A DNA stretch of 64,000 nucleotides from NCBI GenBank assembly GCA_022712315.1, contig JALAGS010000235.1, forward strand, positions 124,001 to 188,000, read 5' to 3'. A program made the translations under genes and the position numbers. Numbering within the stretch: the first letter of the stretch is position 1; each line of letters begins with the position of its first letter. Below the pieces are notes generated by a model. The model ran no database searches. It had not been told where the DNA came from and was given only the letters and a program-made list of their open reading frames with translations. Below, piece by piece: positions 9,631 through 19,240 of the stretch. This DNA comes from Sphingobacterium sp. GTDB taxonomy: Bacteria > Bacteroidota > Bacteroidia > Sphingobacteriales > Sphingobacteriaceae.

Positions 9631-9993
9631 ATGAAAAAGAAAATTGTTATTTGTGATGATGACGCTATCATCCTTAGTGTATTAGAGCTGGCTTTAAAGA
9701 GTGAATTTAGAGAAGTTTATTTAGTTTTAAAAAGCAGAGAACTTATAGCATCTATTGTAGAAATTGACCCTGATATTTTAATTTTGGATATTGACATGCC
9801 ATGGCTTTCTGGTGACGATATCCTTCGTGAGCTCCGAGCTTCGGAAAAACATCGAAATATTCCGGTGATCATGATGTCTGCAAGTTCGCGTGGCAAGCAG
9901 CTCGCTTCTGAGTGTGGGGCTGACGCCTTTTTGGCTAAACCATTTGAACTGGACGATCTATTTCTCCTGGTGGATAAAATGGGCCGCTCGTAA
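9631..9993 (+). CDS. Stand-alone response-regulator receiver protein
   Basis: CheY-like single-domain receiver of 120 residues that would be phosphorylated by a histidine kinase. The acidic cluster is Asp9-Asp10-Asp11, the phosphoacceptor is Asp53 (ILDIDMPW), the switch residue is Ser83 and the invariant lysine is Lys103 (AKPF). There is no output domain, so it must act through protein contacts or as a phosphate sink. It lies in the same orientation as the bacteriophytochrome and faces a second receiver that is coupled to a LOV kinase. Pairing with the phytochrome is plausible but not proven. Confidence 0.9.
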   Translation: MKKKIVICDDDAIILSVLELALKSEFREVYLVLKSRELIASIVEIDPDILILDIDMPWLSGDDILRELRASEKHRNIPVIMMSASSRGKQLASECGADAFLAKPFELDDLFLLVDKMGRS

Positions 9994-10041
9994 CTATTTC
10001 TTTTAAGACGATTTTGTCGTTGACTATGGTTAGTATCCTAC

Positions 10042-10075
10042 ATAAAAGCACTTTTTCAATGAAAAGTGCTTTTAT
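10042..10075. terminator. Bidirectional terminator between the two receiver genes
   Basis: A perfect 14-bp stem (ATAAAAGCACTTTT at 10042-10055, complement at 10062-10075) with a 6-nt loop. The A/T-rich ends give a U-run on both strands, so it can stop transcription from either convergent receiver gene. Confidence 0.8.
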
Positions 10076-10118
10076 AAACTTCTGTTTTATCAAAAAAAAT
10101 CAAATATGTATTCGATGG

Positions 10119-10484
10119 CTAATTTTTCAGTATAGTGTTAATCTTGTCCGTAATATCAGTTAAATCAAAAGGTTTGGCGATAAAGCCATTTGCTCCTAAA
10201 CCTGCTGCTATTTCAGAGCCATCGACACTTGCTGAGAGCACAATGATAGGAGTTTCTTTAATTTCGGATGTGCTGCGGATAATTTTAATCAGCTGGTCAC
10301 CAGAAATTATTGGCATCCAGAGGTCCAGCAACAACAGGTCCGGCTTATGCAAAACTAACTGTTTTGTGAGGTTGGTACTATTTATTTCGCATACAACATC
10401 AAATCCTTCCAGATCTAAAAAAAGCTCAAGCATTTCGAGTATTCCTCGGTCATCATCACAGATCATTATCTTTTTAGGCTGCAT
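10119..10484 (-). CDS. Receiver protein coupled to the LOV kinase
   Basis: Single-domain CheY-like receiver of about 121 residues. From the ATG at 10484, the acidic residues are in IMICDDD, the phosphoacceptor is Asp54 (LLLLDLWMP), and the lysine is Lys104 (IAKPF). A TTG at 10493 would add three residues and overlap the kinase stop. The ATG is only five bases after the kinase stop codon, so the two genes are certainly one operon and are probably a kinase-receiver pair. It has no DNA-binding output domain. It resembles the convergent receiver at 9631 in length and plan. Confidence 0.9.
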   Translation of the reverse strand: MQPKKIMICDDDRGILEMLELFLDLEGFDVVCEINSTNLTKQLVLHKPDLLLLDLWMPIISGDQLIKIIRSTSEIKETPIIVLSASVDGSEIAAGLGANGFIAKPFDLTDITDKINTILKN

Positions 10485-10489
10485 ATTTC

Positions 10490-12040
10490 TCAATTGTTGT
10501 TTACTATCGGTAATGTAAAATTAAAAGTAGATCCTTCTCCGGGCTCGCTTTCTACCCAGAGTGTTCCTTTGTGGTTCACGATAATCTCATGCGAAACATA
10601 GAGCCCAATACCTAGTCCTGGGAACTTTTTTTGTATATGACTGACACGGAAAAATCGTTCGAAAATTTTTAACCTGTCCTGATAACTTATTCCCATACCG
10701 TAATCACGTACAGAAACCTTAACATAGTTAGCCACTCTGTGCACACTTACCTCTACTTTTTTCGATCCCGGCGAATATTTAATAGCATTTGACAACAGAT
10801 TATTCAGAACCTGGATAATCTGTAATTCGTCACCTGCCACCATACTTCCAGTATCACCAGAAAAGCTGATATCAGCACCAGGCACCCCGAGCCGCATACT
10901 TTCAACCGCATCCTTGATGGCCTTATCAATCGAAAAAGGTTCTATATGCAGCTCCAGATTTCCAGACTGAATTTTAGACGTATCTAAGAGCTTTGCAATC
11001 AACAGGTTCAAGCGATCAATATAAGCGGTGATTTTATCTAAGGTAGAAATATATTTCGGATCGGTGTTTTCGGCACTTAGCCGCTGTAGAATTTGGAAAA
11101 GACCCTTAATCGTTGTGAGCGGCGTTTTAAGTTCGTGGCTCGCAATGGACAGGAAATCATCTTTACGAAGATCCTGCTCTTTCTTTTCTGTAATATCTTC
11201 GATAGCGATTAGGATCCGGTCTTTGTACTGGCCCTCAAACTCTATACGATAAGCATTCACCAGCATGACTTTTCTACCAATATGAGGGAAGATATGATCC
11301 ACTTCATAATCGATAACTGGGTTATTGGTGGGCAGTATCTGCGTAAGCAGTTCTTTTAAAGAAGAAATATCCCACTGCTGATTACCGAGGTCAAATAATA
11401 AATTTCCTACCGTTTCTTCAGTTGTGACTTTAAACGAGTTTAAAAAATGTCTATTGGCACTCAGCACAACGTAATTGGCATCGAGCACCAAGAGACTTTC
11501 TCTGACTGTTTCAATTATACTGGACAGAAAGCTTTCTTTATCTTGTAGTTCTTTGGTTCTTTGCTGTATTTTGAGCTCAACATGAGCTTTTTCTTCCCGA
11601 AGATCGTGCTCTGCTTTTTTTCGGTCACTAATATCATTTTGAACGCCAATAAAATGAGTTACCTGACCCTCTTCATTTTTCACAGGTGAAATAAAAAGTT
11701 CGTTCCAAAAAAGCGTTCCATCCTTACGATAATTTCTAATTTCGATCTTACATTCTTCACCGCGTTCGATAGATTCTTTGATCATCTTACGTTCGGCTTG
11801 CGAACGGTCTTGAGCCTGCAAAAAACGGCAGTTGTGACCAATAATTTCATTATGCGCATAACCGCTGATGGTTTCGAAAGCTTTATTGCAATAAATAATG
11901 GGATTATCATATTGCAAATTGTCAGTAATAATAATGCCCGAATAGGCAGAATTCAATGCTTTTAGATAAAGATCTAGATCATTGTTCTTGTTTTCAATAC
12001 GTTGCTTTGGATTGTTGATGCCGGAAGCATTTTTTTTCAT
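10490..12040 (-). CDS. LOV-PAS sensor histidine kinase (blue-light receptor)
   Basis: Cytoplasmic sensor kinase of 516 residues. The first PAS domain (about 25-145) is a LOV domain. It has the signature GHNCRFLQ at 68-75 with the adduct-forming Cys71, plus the flavin-contact residues Asn103 and Asn113 (NYRKDG, FWN) and Gln134 (GVQ). A second PAS domain (about 165-290) follows, then HisKA with His302 in SHELKTPL, and a HATPase domain with NNLLSNAIKYSP, DYGMGIS and GLGIGLYVS. All residues needed for a photoactive flavin adduct are present, so blue-light sensing is a strong prediction from family knowledge. It has no transmembrane segment and is followed at once by a receiver gene. Confidence 0.92.
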   Translation of the reverse strand: MKKNASGINNPKQRIENKNNDLDLYLKALNSAYSGIIITDNLQYDNPIIYCNKAFETISGYAHNEIIGHNCRFLQAQDRSQAERKMIKESIERGEECKIEIRNYRKDGTLFWNELFISPVKNEEGQVTHFIGVQNDISDRKKAEHDLREEKAHVELKIQQRTKELQDKESFLSSIIETVRESLLVLDANYVVLSANRHFLNSFKVTTEETVGNLLFDLGNQQWDISSLKELLTQILPTNNPVIDYEVDHIFPHIGRKVMLVNAYRIEFEGQYKDRILIAIEDITEKKEQDLRKDDFLSIASHELKTPLTTIKGLFQILQRLSAENTDPKYISTLDKITAYIDRLNLLIAKLLDTSKIQSGNLELHIEPFSIDKAIKDAVESMRLGVPGADISFSGDTGSMVAGDELQIIQVLNNLLSNAIKYSPGSKKVEVSVHRVANYVKVSVRDYGMGISYQDRLKIFERFFRVSHIQKKFPGLGIGLYVSHEIIVNHKGTLWVESEPGEGSTFNFTLPIVNNN

Positions 12041-12307
12041 ATATTCTAAATTCCCATATAATTAACGTGTCCCAATTTAATTTTTAATTCTGAGATTGAA
12101 GCGAAATTGGGGTTGTCTAATTTGAAAAACCGTATAAATCCCCTCCGAAAAAATAATCCATGCGAAGATATCGGTACGGTTATTTTGATCTGAGCTGTAC
12201 CGCTGAGAACAAAACTCTTGTTAATATATTCTTTACCTGTCCTTAATACTGTAGTTGTATTAAAGCATGATCTTTACAGCCGACGAAGAATTATTGATCT
12301 AGAAAGT

Positions 12308-12913
12308 ATGCTTGTGAAAACGATAGACGCCGTGCTATTGGCACGTCTGGTAAATGCAGATTACAGTGCTTTTGATGAGATTTATGAACATCATTGGAGT
12401 CACCTGCTTCAAATTGCCATCAAGAAGGTCGGCGACCTGGACGTTGCCATGGATCTCGTTCAGGATCTCTTTGTAGACCTCTGGCAAAGACGTCACACCA
12501 TCAATATCCACAGTGGACTGCGAGCTTACCTCATTTCGGCATTGTACCACAAACTGTTCCAGCATTTCAGAAAAAAGGGGGTATATCAAAAGCATATCGA
12601 GCAATATAGTATACTGTTGCAAGATGGTTTACATGACGTTTTCCCAATAGATGGTTACGAGGAAAACTATACGGATGTGCTGGTCGCTATCGAACAGTCA
12701 GTCGTTGAAATGCCCGACCGTATGCGTATGGTTTTTAATCTGAAATACCAACGGAGTCTCAGTAATCACGAAATTGCCGAACACTTAGGTATATCCCTGC
12801 AGACGGTAAAAAATCAATTGAGCAAAGCATTGCATCTTGTGCGCCAGCACATGCAGCAGCAACAACTAAATCCCAGTGTATTTCTGTCCTTATCTTTTTT
12901 TCTGTTCTTTTAG
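12308..12913 (+). CDS. FecI-type ECF sigma factor (locus 1)
   Basis: Extracytoplasmic-function RNA polymerase sigma factor of about 201 residues. Region 2 is seen in FDEIYEHHWSHLLQIA and DLVQDLFVDLWQRR; region 4 in LPDRM-like MPDRMRMVFNLKYQRSLSNHEIAEHLGISLQTVKNQLSKAL. A hydrophobic C-terminal tail is common in Bacteroidota FecI proteins. The open frame extends to a TTG at 12218, but ATG at 12308 gives the usual family length. It is followed by an anti-sigma factor and a SusC/SusD pair, the standard arrangement for substrate-induced importers. Expected to be held inactive by FecR until the importer is occupied. Confidence 0.88.
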   Translation: MLVKTIDAVLLARLVNADYSAFDEIYEHHWSHLLQIAIKKVGDLDVAMDLVQDLFVDLWQRRHTINIHSGLRAYLISALYHKLFQHFRKKGVYQKHIEQYSILLQDGLHDVFPIDGYEENYTDVLVAIEQSVVEMPDRMRMVFNLKYQRSLSNHEIAEHLGISLQTVKNQLSKALHLVRQHMQQQQLNPSVFLSLSFFLFF

Positions 12914-13020
12914 TCTAATTCCTGATCGCTGCCTTCGTCATTTTTTCTTAAACTAAACTTTATACAAACTTAACCTATTTAGGATGGTACGATCATCCCA
13001 TTGCTGCAACTATAAGGTGT

Positions 13021-14061
13021 ATGCAGGATAAAAAAAGAGAACTGGAGAAATTGATCGAAAGGTATTCAACAGGAAAGCTGACGGATGCAGAACGTGCACA
13101 TTTGATGCAATGGCTGCAGGAGCTTGATGTAAATGAAGAATACCGCTTTGATAATGAAGGATACGGCTTCGATATGGAAGCAGCAAACAGACGTATGAAG
13201 GAAAGGATCGACGCCCGTCTGCTGTCCACCCAAACGGATGTGCAAAGTAGGCCGCTCTCTTGGCAGTTTGTGGCTAAAATTGCGGCACTTGTTCTCTTTT
13301 GTTTTTCCTTTGCCTGGTATCTGTCTGCAGACAATTCAGGTGGATCATCAAAACAAAGGCGGGTCGCCGCAATTGTAAAATCCTTGCCGATGCATACCCA
13401 AATGACATGCACAGTTGCACAAGACAGTATAATCGCGCTGGAAGATGGTAGTAGAGTTCGTCTTTTGGCGCATTCTACCCTCACCTGGATACAGCCTTTT
13501 CCAAAGGAGAAGCGCGCTATTCAATTGCAGGGAAAGGCTTTTTTTGAAGTGGCCCATGATAAATCTCGTCCATTTACTGTATTAGCAGGTAATATCCTGA
13601 CCACAGCATTGGGGACATCTTTCTGGGTAATGCAAGACACCAAAAATGACAAACCAAGGGTACGCCTGATCACGGGTAAAGTTTCCATTAAAGAGCGCAA
13701 CAAAAATGGGGAAGAAAGGCTGCTTGCCTATCTAATACCAGGAGAAACCTGGCAGGCGCCTGCCCTTCAACTGAGGAGGATACAGGTCACAAAATCCGAA
13801 AAACCAGTAGAACAGATCATTCCGGCAACATTGGAATTTCAGCACAAGCCATTGACGGAAGTGCTGCCCGCCTTAGCTTCCTACTATCATACAAGCATTG
13901 TTTTTTCTACTGATGAAGTCGCCGGATTATCTTTATACGGTACATACACACAGGAAAATGATATTGCGCAGATCCTGCAGACCATCTGTCTCGCCAATGA
14001 TCTGGAACTTAAAATCAATACGGAAACAAATACCTATACAATCGTAAAGAACAGTCAGTAA
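13021..14061 (+). CDS. FecR-type anti-sigma factor (locus 1)
   Basis: Single-pass inner-membrane regulator of 346 residues. The cytoplasmic N-terminus (1-80) would bind the sigma factor. The transmembrane helix is about residues 83-102. The periplasmic FecR domain includes SRVRLLAHSTLTW, GKAFFEVAHDKSRPFTV and TTALGTSFWV. The last 70 residues (LEFQHKPLTEVLPALASYYHTSIVFS...) are the DUF4974-type STN-like fold that contacts the outer-membrane receptor in known systems. It follows the sigma gene by about 107 bases and precedes susC. Identification is firm; the inducing ligand is unknown. Confidence 0.9.
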   Translation: MQDKKRELEKLIERYSTGKLTDAERAHLMQWLQELDVNEEYRFDNEGYGFDMEAANRRMKERIDARLLSTQTDVQSRPLSWQFVAKIAALVLFCFSFAWYLSADNSGGSSKQRRVAAIVKSLPMHTQMTCTVAQDSIIALEDGSRVRLLAHSTLTWIQPFPKEKRAIQLQGKAFFEVAHDKSRPFTVLAGNILTTALGTSFWVMQDTKNDKPRVRLITGKVSIKERNKNGEERLLAYLIPGETWQAPALQLRRIQVTKSEKPVEQIIPATLEFQHKPLTEVLPALASYYHTSIVFSTDEVAGLSLYGTYTQENDIAQILQTICLANDLELKINTETNTYTIVKNSQ

Positions 14062-14084
14062 AAAACATAAAAATACAATGAGGA

Positions 14085-14104
14085 GCGCCCCAAAATTGGG
14101 GCGC
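14085..14104 (+). repeat. GC-rich hairpin in the susC leader
   Basis: GCGCCCCAA (14085-14093) and its complement (14096-14104) form a tight hairpin between the fecR stop and the chosen susC start. No U-run follows, so it is not a normal terminator. It could protect the susC message or limit read-through from fecR. The first in-frame ATG of the frame (14078) would place this hairpin inside the coding sequence. Confidence 0.45.
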
Positions 14105-14128
14105 CTGGGACAACTACGCACAATTTTA

Positions 14129-17100
14129 ATGAAAAATATGCAACTATCTTTAACAAGAAAAAGGCCAGCCAAAGGGGCTTTATTACTGCTATTAGCGATT
14201 GCTTTTGGCCAAAAGGGCTTTGCCCAGCAGAGTGGAGAACTGGTTGTCATCGTACAGGATGCCAAATCCAAGGGCTTGGCCAACGCCACAGTGACCATAA
14301 AAAACAAGAACAGCAATTTAAAACGTTCGGGTCAGGCTGATCAGCAGGGAAAAGCGGTGTTCAACAATTTACCTGTGGATAGCAATTATTGTATCCTGGT
14401 GACGTATACCGGACTAGTGCCGAAAGAGGAATGCCAGTATATCGTCACTTCTGGCAAGAGATCAAGTGTGGTCTTTCAACTGACGGATGCTGCTGCAAAT
14501 CAGATGGATGAAGTGGTCGTTGTGGGCTACGGCACACAGAAAAAGACCAACCTATCGGGGGCGGTAGATCAGATCAGCGGCGAGGTGCTCGACAGTCGCC
14601 CCATCTCCAATGCGGCACAGGGGCTTCAAGGGATATCGCCCAATTTGAATATTCAGTTCAACTCCGGGGCACCGGGGGCAGAACCAAAAATTAATATTCG
14701 TGGTATAACATCGATCAATGGCGGGGATCCCCTGATCCTGGTCGATAATGTACCGATTTCGTCAGCGGAGTTAATACGTATTTCCCCACAGGATATTGAA
14801 TCGTTTACGGTTATCAAAGATGCTTCGGCTGCTGCAATTTATGGGGCACGTGCATCATTCGGTGTCCTCATCATCACGACCAAAACGGGAAAAGGGGATG
14901 TAAAGGTGAGCTATTCCAATAATTTTACCTGGAATACGCCGACAGTAATGCCTGATAAAATAACAGATCCCTATGTGTTTTCACGATTATTGGAAACTTC
15001 TACAGACAATACTCCTTGGGACAATGTCAACTATTCGGATCAGTTTTACCAATATGCCAAGGAACGCTCGGATAATCCTTCGATTGCTGGCGTACGTGTC
15101 AACCCCTCGGACTCCAAGGTCTGGGAATATATGGGTAACAGGGACTGGACGCGTTATTTTCTGTCCGACTGGAATGCGACCAACACGCATGACCTATCGA
15201 TCTCGGGTTCCAATGACAAGGTGCAGTATTATATCAGTGGCAGCTACAATCGGCAAAATTCGCCCGTTAAGCTTACGGAGGACTACTTTGATCGCTACAA
15301 TCTGCGCTCCAAAGTAAATTATCGGCTTTCGGATTTTATTTCATTTGGCAATAATACGGTGATCGGAAGTATACGCCGGCTTGAACCATCGCAAATGAGC
15401 CTGGCGGATATCTACAATATTTTTCCAACCTCATTTGATAAAAATCCAGATGGGACGTGGGCCAATTCTTCGGCAGGTACCATTGCTGCAAGGATGGTCG
15501 ATGGCGGAAAGAGTGACCGGAAGCGGCTGGATGTACAATCTACTTTCAATACGGAACTCCGTTTTTTTGGCAATAAATTTAAGGTCAATGCCGACTATAC
15601 TTTTCAGCGCAATTCCCTGAATCGCAACTGGTATACCAAGCAGTACGAGATCGGTTATGGACCGAATGACGTCCGGAAAGAAGGGACTACGGGGGCATAT
15701 CGTGAGGCGGGTTTTTCTTACTACAACGTGTATAATATCTATGGGACTTATATGCAGTCTTTCAACAAGCATCAGGTCAATGCGGTATTGGGCTTCAACC
15801 AAGAGGATTACCGCTATGAAGTCATCAGTGCCGAGCGCGCGGGTCTGATCTCGGAATCCTTTCCAACAATTCAGTTTGCAACGGGAACGATGAAAATGGG
15901 CGAAGCAATTGATACTTATGCCCTGCGTGGTGCTTTCTACCGTTTGAACTACACGTATGACGACAAATATATTGTCGAATTCAATGGCCGTTACGACGGT
16001 TCTTCCCGCTTCCCGAAAAACAACCGCTTTGGTTTTTTTCCTTCGGGTTCTGCAGCTTGGCGCATCGATCGTGAAAACTTTATGTCCGCTGTATCGGGGC
16101 TGGATATGTTAAAAATCAGGGCTTCTTATGGGCAGCTGGGCAATCAGTCTGTTTCAAACTACGGCTACCTCCCTTCGATGGAAAAAAAGGATGCGGATTA
16201 TTTATTTGGCAGTGAACGCGGTATCTATATACAGGTTCCTTCTTTGGTGTCGCCAAATTATACCTGGGAGAAGGTCAATACCGTCAATGTCGGTCTGGAT
16301 GTCGCTGTTTTGAAAAATAAGCTTTCGGCTAGTTTTGACTATTATTCGAGAGGTACCTTAGGTATGCTGACACTAGGCAAAGACCTGCCTAACATCTTGG
16401 GGGCAAGTGAGCCTCGCGAGAATGCAGCGGATCTAAAAACAAATGGCTGGGAATTGACCGTCAATTTTCAGGATCGCTTTGAATTGGCCAATGCACCCTT
16501 GCGCTTCAATGCCAAGTTGTTGCTGTCGGATTCACAATCCAAAATTACTCGTTTTGACAACCCCAATAAGAGTATCCTGCAGTATTATGAGGGCATGCAA
16601 ATGGGGGAGATCTGGGGGCTGCAAAGCAATGGACTTTTTAAAGATGAGGCGCAGATTGCCAAGTTGGACCAGACTTCGATTATTCCTTGGGGAGCCTTGT
16701 CCATCGTACCGGGATGGCCTACTTATGTGGATCAGGACGGTAACGGTAAGATTGAAAAGGGCTACACGCTGGGCGATACCAAAGACCTCAAAATCATTGG
16801 TAATTCCACACCGCGTTATCAATTCGGTATCGATCTTTCTGCAGACTGGAAGGGTTTTGACCTGCGGGCTTTTTTTCAGGGAATTGGCAAGCGCGATTAT
16901 TACCCGTTGGATTACCTATATTGGGGAACTTACCAACAACCTTATGGGAACTTCTATGGGCATTTACTCGATTTTTACCGTCCAGAAAGTGATTCGGACA
17001 TCGACCGTGCAAAACACTCGCAAGCTTATCTGAATCTCGGGCTTGCCGACCAGAATCTGAATGCGGCTTATCCCATATTGCAATCCTGGCTTGCCGACCG

Positions 17101-17431
17101 CAACCTTGGTACCCGTATCGATCAGGCACAGGGACTGGCTATACCGCAGACCAACTATTTGCTGAATGCGGCTTATCTGCGTCTGAAAAACCTGACCATT
17201 GGTTATACCTTGCCCAAATCAATTACTTCACGTGCCAAGATCAGCAACCTACGTGTATATCTAAGTGGGGAAAATATCATCGAGTGGTCCGCTGTGAAAC
17301 GCTATTTTGATCCAGAGACTTTGAACGCAAATATCTACACCAATCCTGCAGCTAAACCTGACCGTGAGGGGAATGGATTGACTTATCCCTTCCAAAGAAG
17401 TTTTTCTGCAGGTATTCAAGTGACTTTTTAA
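14129..17431 (+). CDS. SusC/RagA-family TonB-linked outer-membrane transporter (locus 1)
   Basis: Large TonB-dependent outer-membrane channel of about 1100 residues that takes up ligand captured by its SusD partner. The signal peptide ends near GFAQQS. A carboxypeptidase-regulatory-like domain precedes the TonB-box region DEVVVVGYG (about 127-135). The plug includes NIRGITSINGGDPLILVDNVPI and DIESFTVIKDASAAAIYGARASFGVLIITTK. The beta-barrel ends in the usual aromatic terminus (FQRSFSAGIQVTF). Start set at 14129 because the upstream in-frame ATG gives an N-terminus unlike a signal peptide. It has no STN domain before the regulatory-like domain, which is notable because a FecI/FecR pair precedes it. 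The ligand cannot be read from sequence. Confidence 0.93.
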   Translation: MKNMQLSLTRKRPAKGALLLLLAIAFGQKGFAQQSGELVVIVQDAKSKGLANATVTIKNKNSNLKRSGQADQQGKAVFNNLPVDSNYCILVTYTGLVPKEECQYIVTSGKRSSVVFQLTDAAANQMDEVVVVGYGTQKKTNLSGAVDQISGEVLDSRPISNAAQGLQGISPNLNIQFNSGAPGAEPKINIRGITSINGGDPLILVDNVPISSAELIRISPQDIESFTVIKDASAAAIYGARASFGVLIITTKTGKGDVKVSYSNNFTWNTPTVMPDKITDPYVFSRLLETSTDNTPWDNVNYSDQFYQYAKERSDNPSIAGVRVNPSDSKVWEYMGNRDWTRYFLSDWNATNTHDLSISGSNDKVQYYISGSYNRQNSPVKLTEDYFDRYNLRSKVNYRLSDFISFGNNTVIGSIRRLEPSQMSLADIYNIFPTSFDKNPDGTWANSSAGTIAARMVDGGKSDRKRLDVQSTFNTELRFFGNKFKVNADYTFQRNSLNRNWYTKQYEIGYGPNDVRKEGTTGAYREAGFSYYNVYNIYGTYMQSFNKHQVNAVLGFNQEDYRYEVISAERAGLISESFPTIQFATGTMKMGEAIDTYALRGAFYRLNYTYDDKYIVEFNGRYDGSSRFPKNNRFGFFPSGSAAWRIDRENFMSAVSGLDMLKIRASYGQLGNQSVSNYGYLPSMEKKDADYLFGSERGIYIQVPSLVSPNYTWEKVNTVNVGLDVAVLKNKLSASFDYYSRGTLGMLTLGKDLPNILGASEPRENAADLKTNGWELTVNFQDRFELANAPLRFNAKLLLSDSQSKITRFDNPNKSILQYYEGMQMGEIWGLQSNGLFKDEAQIAKLDQTSIIPWGALSIVPGWPTYVDQDGNGKIEKGYTLGDTKDLKIIGNSTPRYQFGIDLSADWKGFDLRAFFQGIGKRDYYPLDYLYWGTYQQPYGNFYGHLLDFYRPESDSDIDRAKHSQAYLNLGLADQNLNAAYPILQSWLADRNLGTRIDQAQGLAIPQTNYLLNAAYLRLKNLTIGYTLPKSITSRAKISNLRVYLSGENIIEWSAVKRYFDPETLNANIYTNPAAKPDREGNGLTYPFQRSFSAGIQVTF

Positions 17432-17440
17432 TCGTCTATC

Positions 17441-19240
17441 ATGATAAATAAATATATAAAATTAGCTTTAGTCGGTTCCGTTCTTTCCCTACTTGGGAGC
17501 TGCAACGATAACTATTTAGATCGTCTTCCCGAGACGGCGATCAATAATGAAAATTTCTTCAATACAGCGACCGATCTGGAACTGTATATCAATGGCTTGT
17601 ACAATTTCTCTGCAATGGGTATTTACCAGGCCGACGCTACGACGGATAACGCGAGTACGACAGGTAATACGGAGATCAAGACCCTCATGGGAGGTAATGC
17701 TTCTGCAGCGACCATCTCGGGAGGCTGGGAATGGGAGCAGCTCCGCAAAATCAATTTCTTTTTGCAACATATGGGCAAAGCAAAGATCAGTGACAGTGAG
17801 AAAGCACATTACGAAGGACTTGGCCGTTATTTTCGGGCCCGCTTCTATGCTGAGAAAGTACAGCGCTTTTCAGATGTGCCCTGGGTAGATAAAGCTTTGG
17901 AGGTCGGTGATACCGATTATTTATTTGCCAAGCGTGATCCGCGTGCGACGGTCGTGCAAAAAATCATGGAAGATTTTGAATTTGCCGCTCAGAACGTACA
18001 GCCCCGGATTAAATTGGGGACGGTCAACAAGTGGGTGGTGCTGCAGGAATATGGCCGCTTTGCCCTCTATGAAGGAACCTATCGGAAATACCACAGCGAA
18101 CTGGAATTGAAAAGTTCGGCGACTGAATTTTTGAACAAAGCACAGGCACTGAGTGATCAGCAGATGCGCGAGGGCGGTTTTGCGATCTATAACACTGGCA
18201 AACCCAATCAGGATTATGGTTCTTTATTTTTCAGTGAAAACCTCGAAAACAACAAGGAAGTGGTGCTGGGGCGTTTTTATGCCAATAATGTGTTGAATGC
18301 AGACTCATGGCCTGGGATGTTTGGTAATTACGAGTATTATCCATTGCGTGACCTTGTGCAGGCCTATCTCATGAAAGATGGTTCATTTTATGCCGCACAG
18401 CCCGGATATGAGAAAAATACATTTGTCAAAGAATTTGAAAACCGCGATCCGCGTCTGGCACAGACTTATGCTTATCCGGGATGGCAATTGATCTATTCGC
18501 ATACCTATGCGCAGGGTGCCGGATTGTATGTGCAGCAGCTGGCTAAAAACTTCTCGGGCTACCACCAGATCAAGGGATTTCAAAATACGCTTAGTTTGGA
18601 AGCGCGCAACAACTTGGATATCCCGCTTTACCGTTACGCCGAGGTTTTATTGAATTTTGCTGAAGCAAAAGCTGAACTGGGGCAGCTTACGCAGGCTGAT
18701 CTTGACCGCAGTATCAATCTGCTACGCAAAAGGGCCGGTATGCCAGATATGACCCTCAGTGAACGCATAGATCCCGTCATGGCATCGCGCTATGCTAATG
18801 TCGAAAGCAGCCAGCGCAACCTAGTATTGGAGATTCGGAGGGAACGTCGGGTCGAACTTGCGTTCGAGGGGTTCCGTTTTACAGACCTGATGCGCTGGAA
18901 TGTGGGTGAATTGTTAAAAAACAAACGTGAAGGTATTTACTTCTCCGGATTGGGGCAGCATGACATGACCGGTGACGGTATTCCGGATATCGTGTTGCTG
19001 GCTTCCGCATCATCGATTCCCGCTGTGAAGGAGAAAAACAGCCTGGGTCGGGAATTGCAATATTATCGCGTGGGACGCTTTGGACAGGATGTGGGGGTAT
19101 TTCTTTCGGATGGAAATAGTGGTACGGTTGAAACAATCGAAAACACCGGGGTTTTTGAAGCACCCAAATTCTATTATCGCCCGATACCACAAGGGGAGAT
19201 ACTTTTAAATAATAACCTTAAACAAATATTTGGATGGTAA
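17441..19240 (+). CDS. SusD/RagB-family surface lipoprotein (locus 1)
   Basis: Surface-exposed ligand-capturing lid of the SusCD importer, 599 residues. The lipobox LGSC gives Cys21. SusD features include DRLPETAINNENFF after the signal, LGRYFRARFYAEKVQRFSDVPWVDKAL in the helical core, YRYAEVLLNFAEAKAELG, and RRERRVELAFEGFRFTDLMRW near the end. It starts nine bases after susC. Its stop codon overlaps the phosphoesterase start as TAATG, so the three genes are one unit. Longer than average for SusD. Ligand unknown, but the following phosphoesterase suggests a phosphate-containing compound. Confidence 0.92.
   Translation: MINKYIKLALVGSVLSLLGSCNDNYLDRLPETAINNENFFNTATDLELYINGLYNFSAMGIYQADATTDNASTTGNTEIKTLMGGNASAATISGGWEWEQLRKINFFLQHMGKAKISDSEKAHYEGLGRYFRARFYAEKVQRFSDVPWVDKALEVGDTDYLFAKRDPRATVVQKIMEDFEFAAQNVQPRIKLGTVNKWVVLQEYGRFALYEGTYRKYHSELELKSSATEFLNKAQALSDQQMREGGFAIYNTGKPNQDYGSLFFSENLENNKEVVLGRFYANNVLNADSWPGMFGNYEYYPLRDLVQAYLMKDGSFYAAQPGYEKNTFVKEFENRDPRLAQTYAYPGWQLIYSHTYAQGAGLYVQQLAKNFSGYHQIKGFQNTLSLEARNNLDIPLYRYAEVLLNFAEAKAELGQLTQADLDRSINLLRKRAGMPDMTLSERIDPVMASRYANVESSQRNLVLEIRRERRVELAFEGFRFTDLMRWNVGELLKNKREGIYFSGLGQHDMTGDGIPDIVLLASASSIPAVKEKNSLGRELQYYRVGRFGQDVGVFLSDGNSGTVETIENTGVFEAPKFYYRPIPQGEILLNNNLKQIFGW

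Noticed and set aside
10135..10518. 127-codon open frame on the plus strand
   Set aside because: Antisense to the receiver gene that has every catalytic residue; a shadow.
12993..13484. 163-codon open frame on the minus strand
   Set aside because: Antisense to the FecR gene of locus 1; Ser/Cys-rich shadow.
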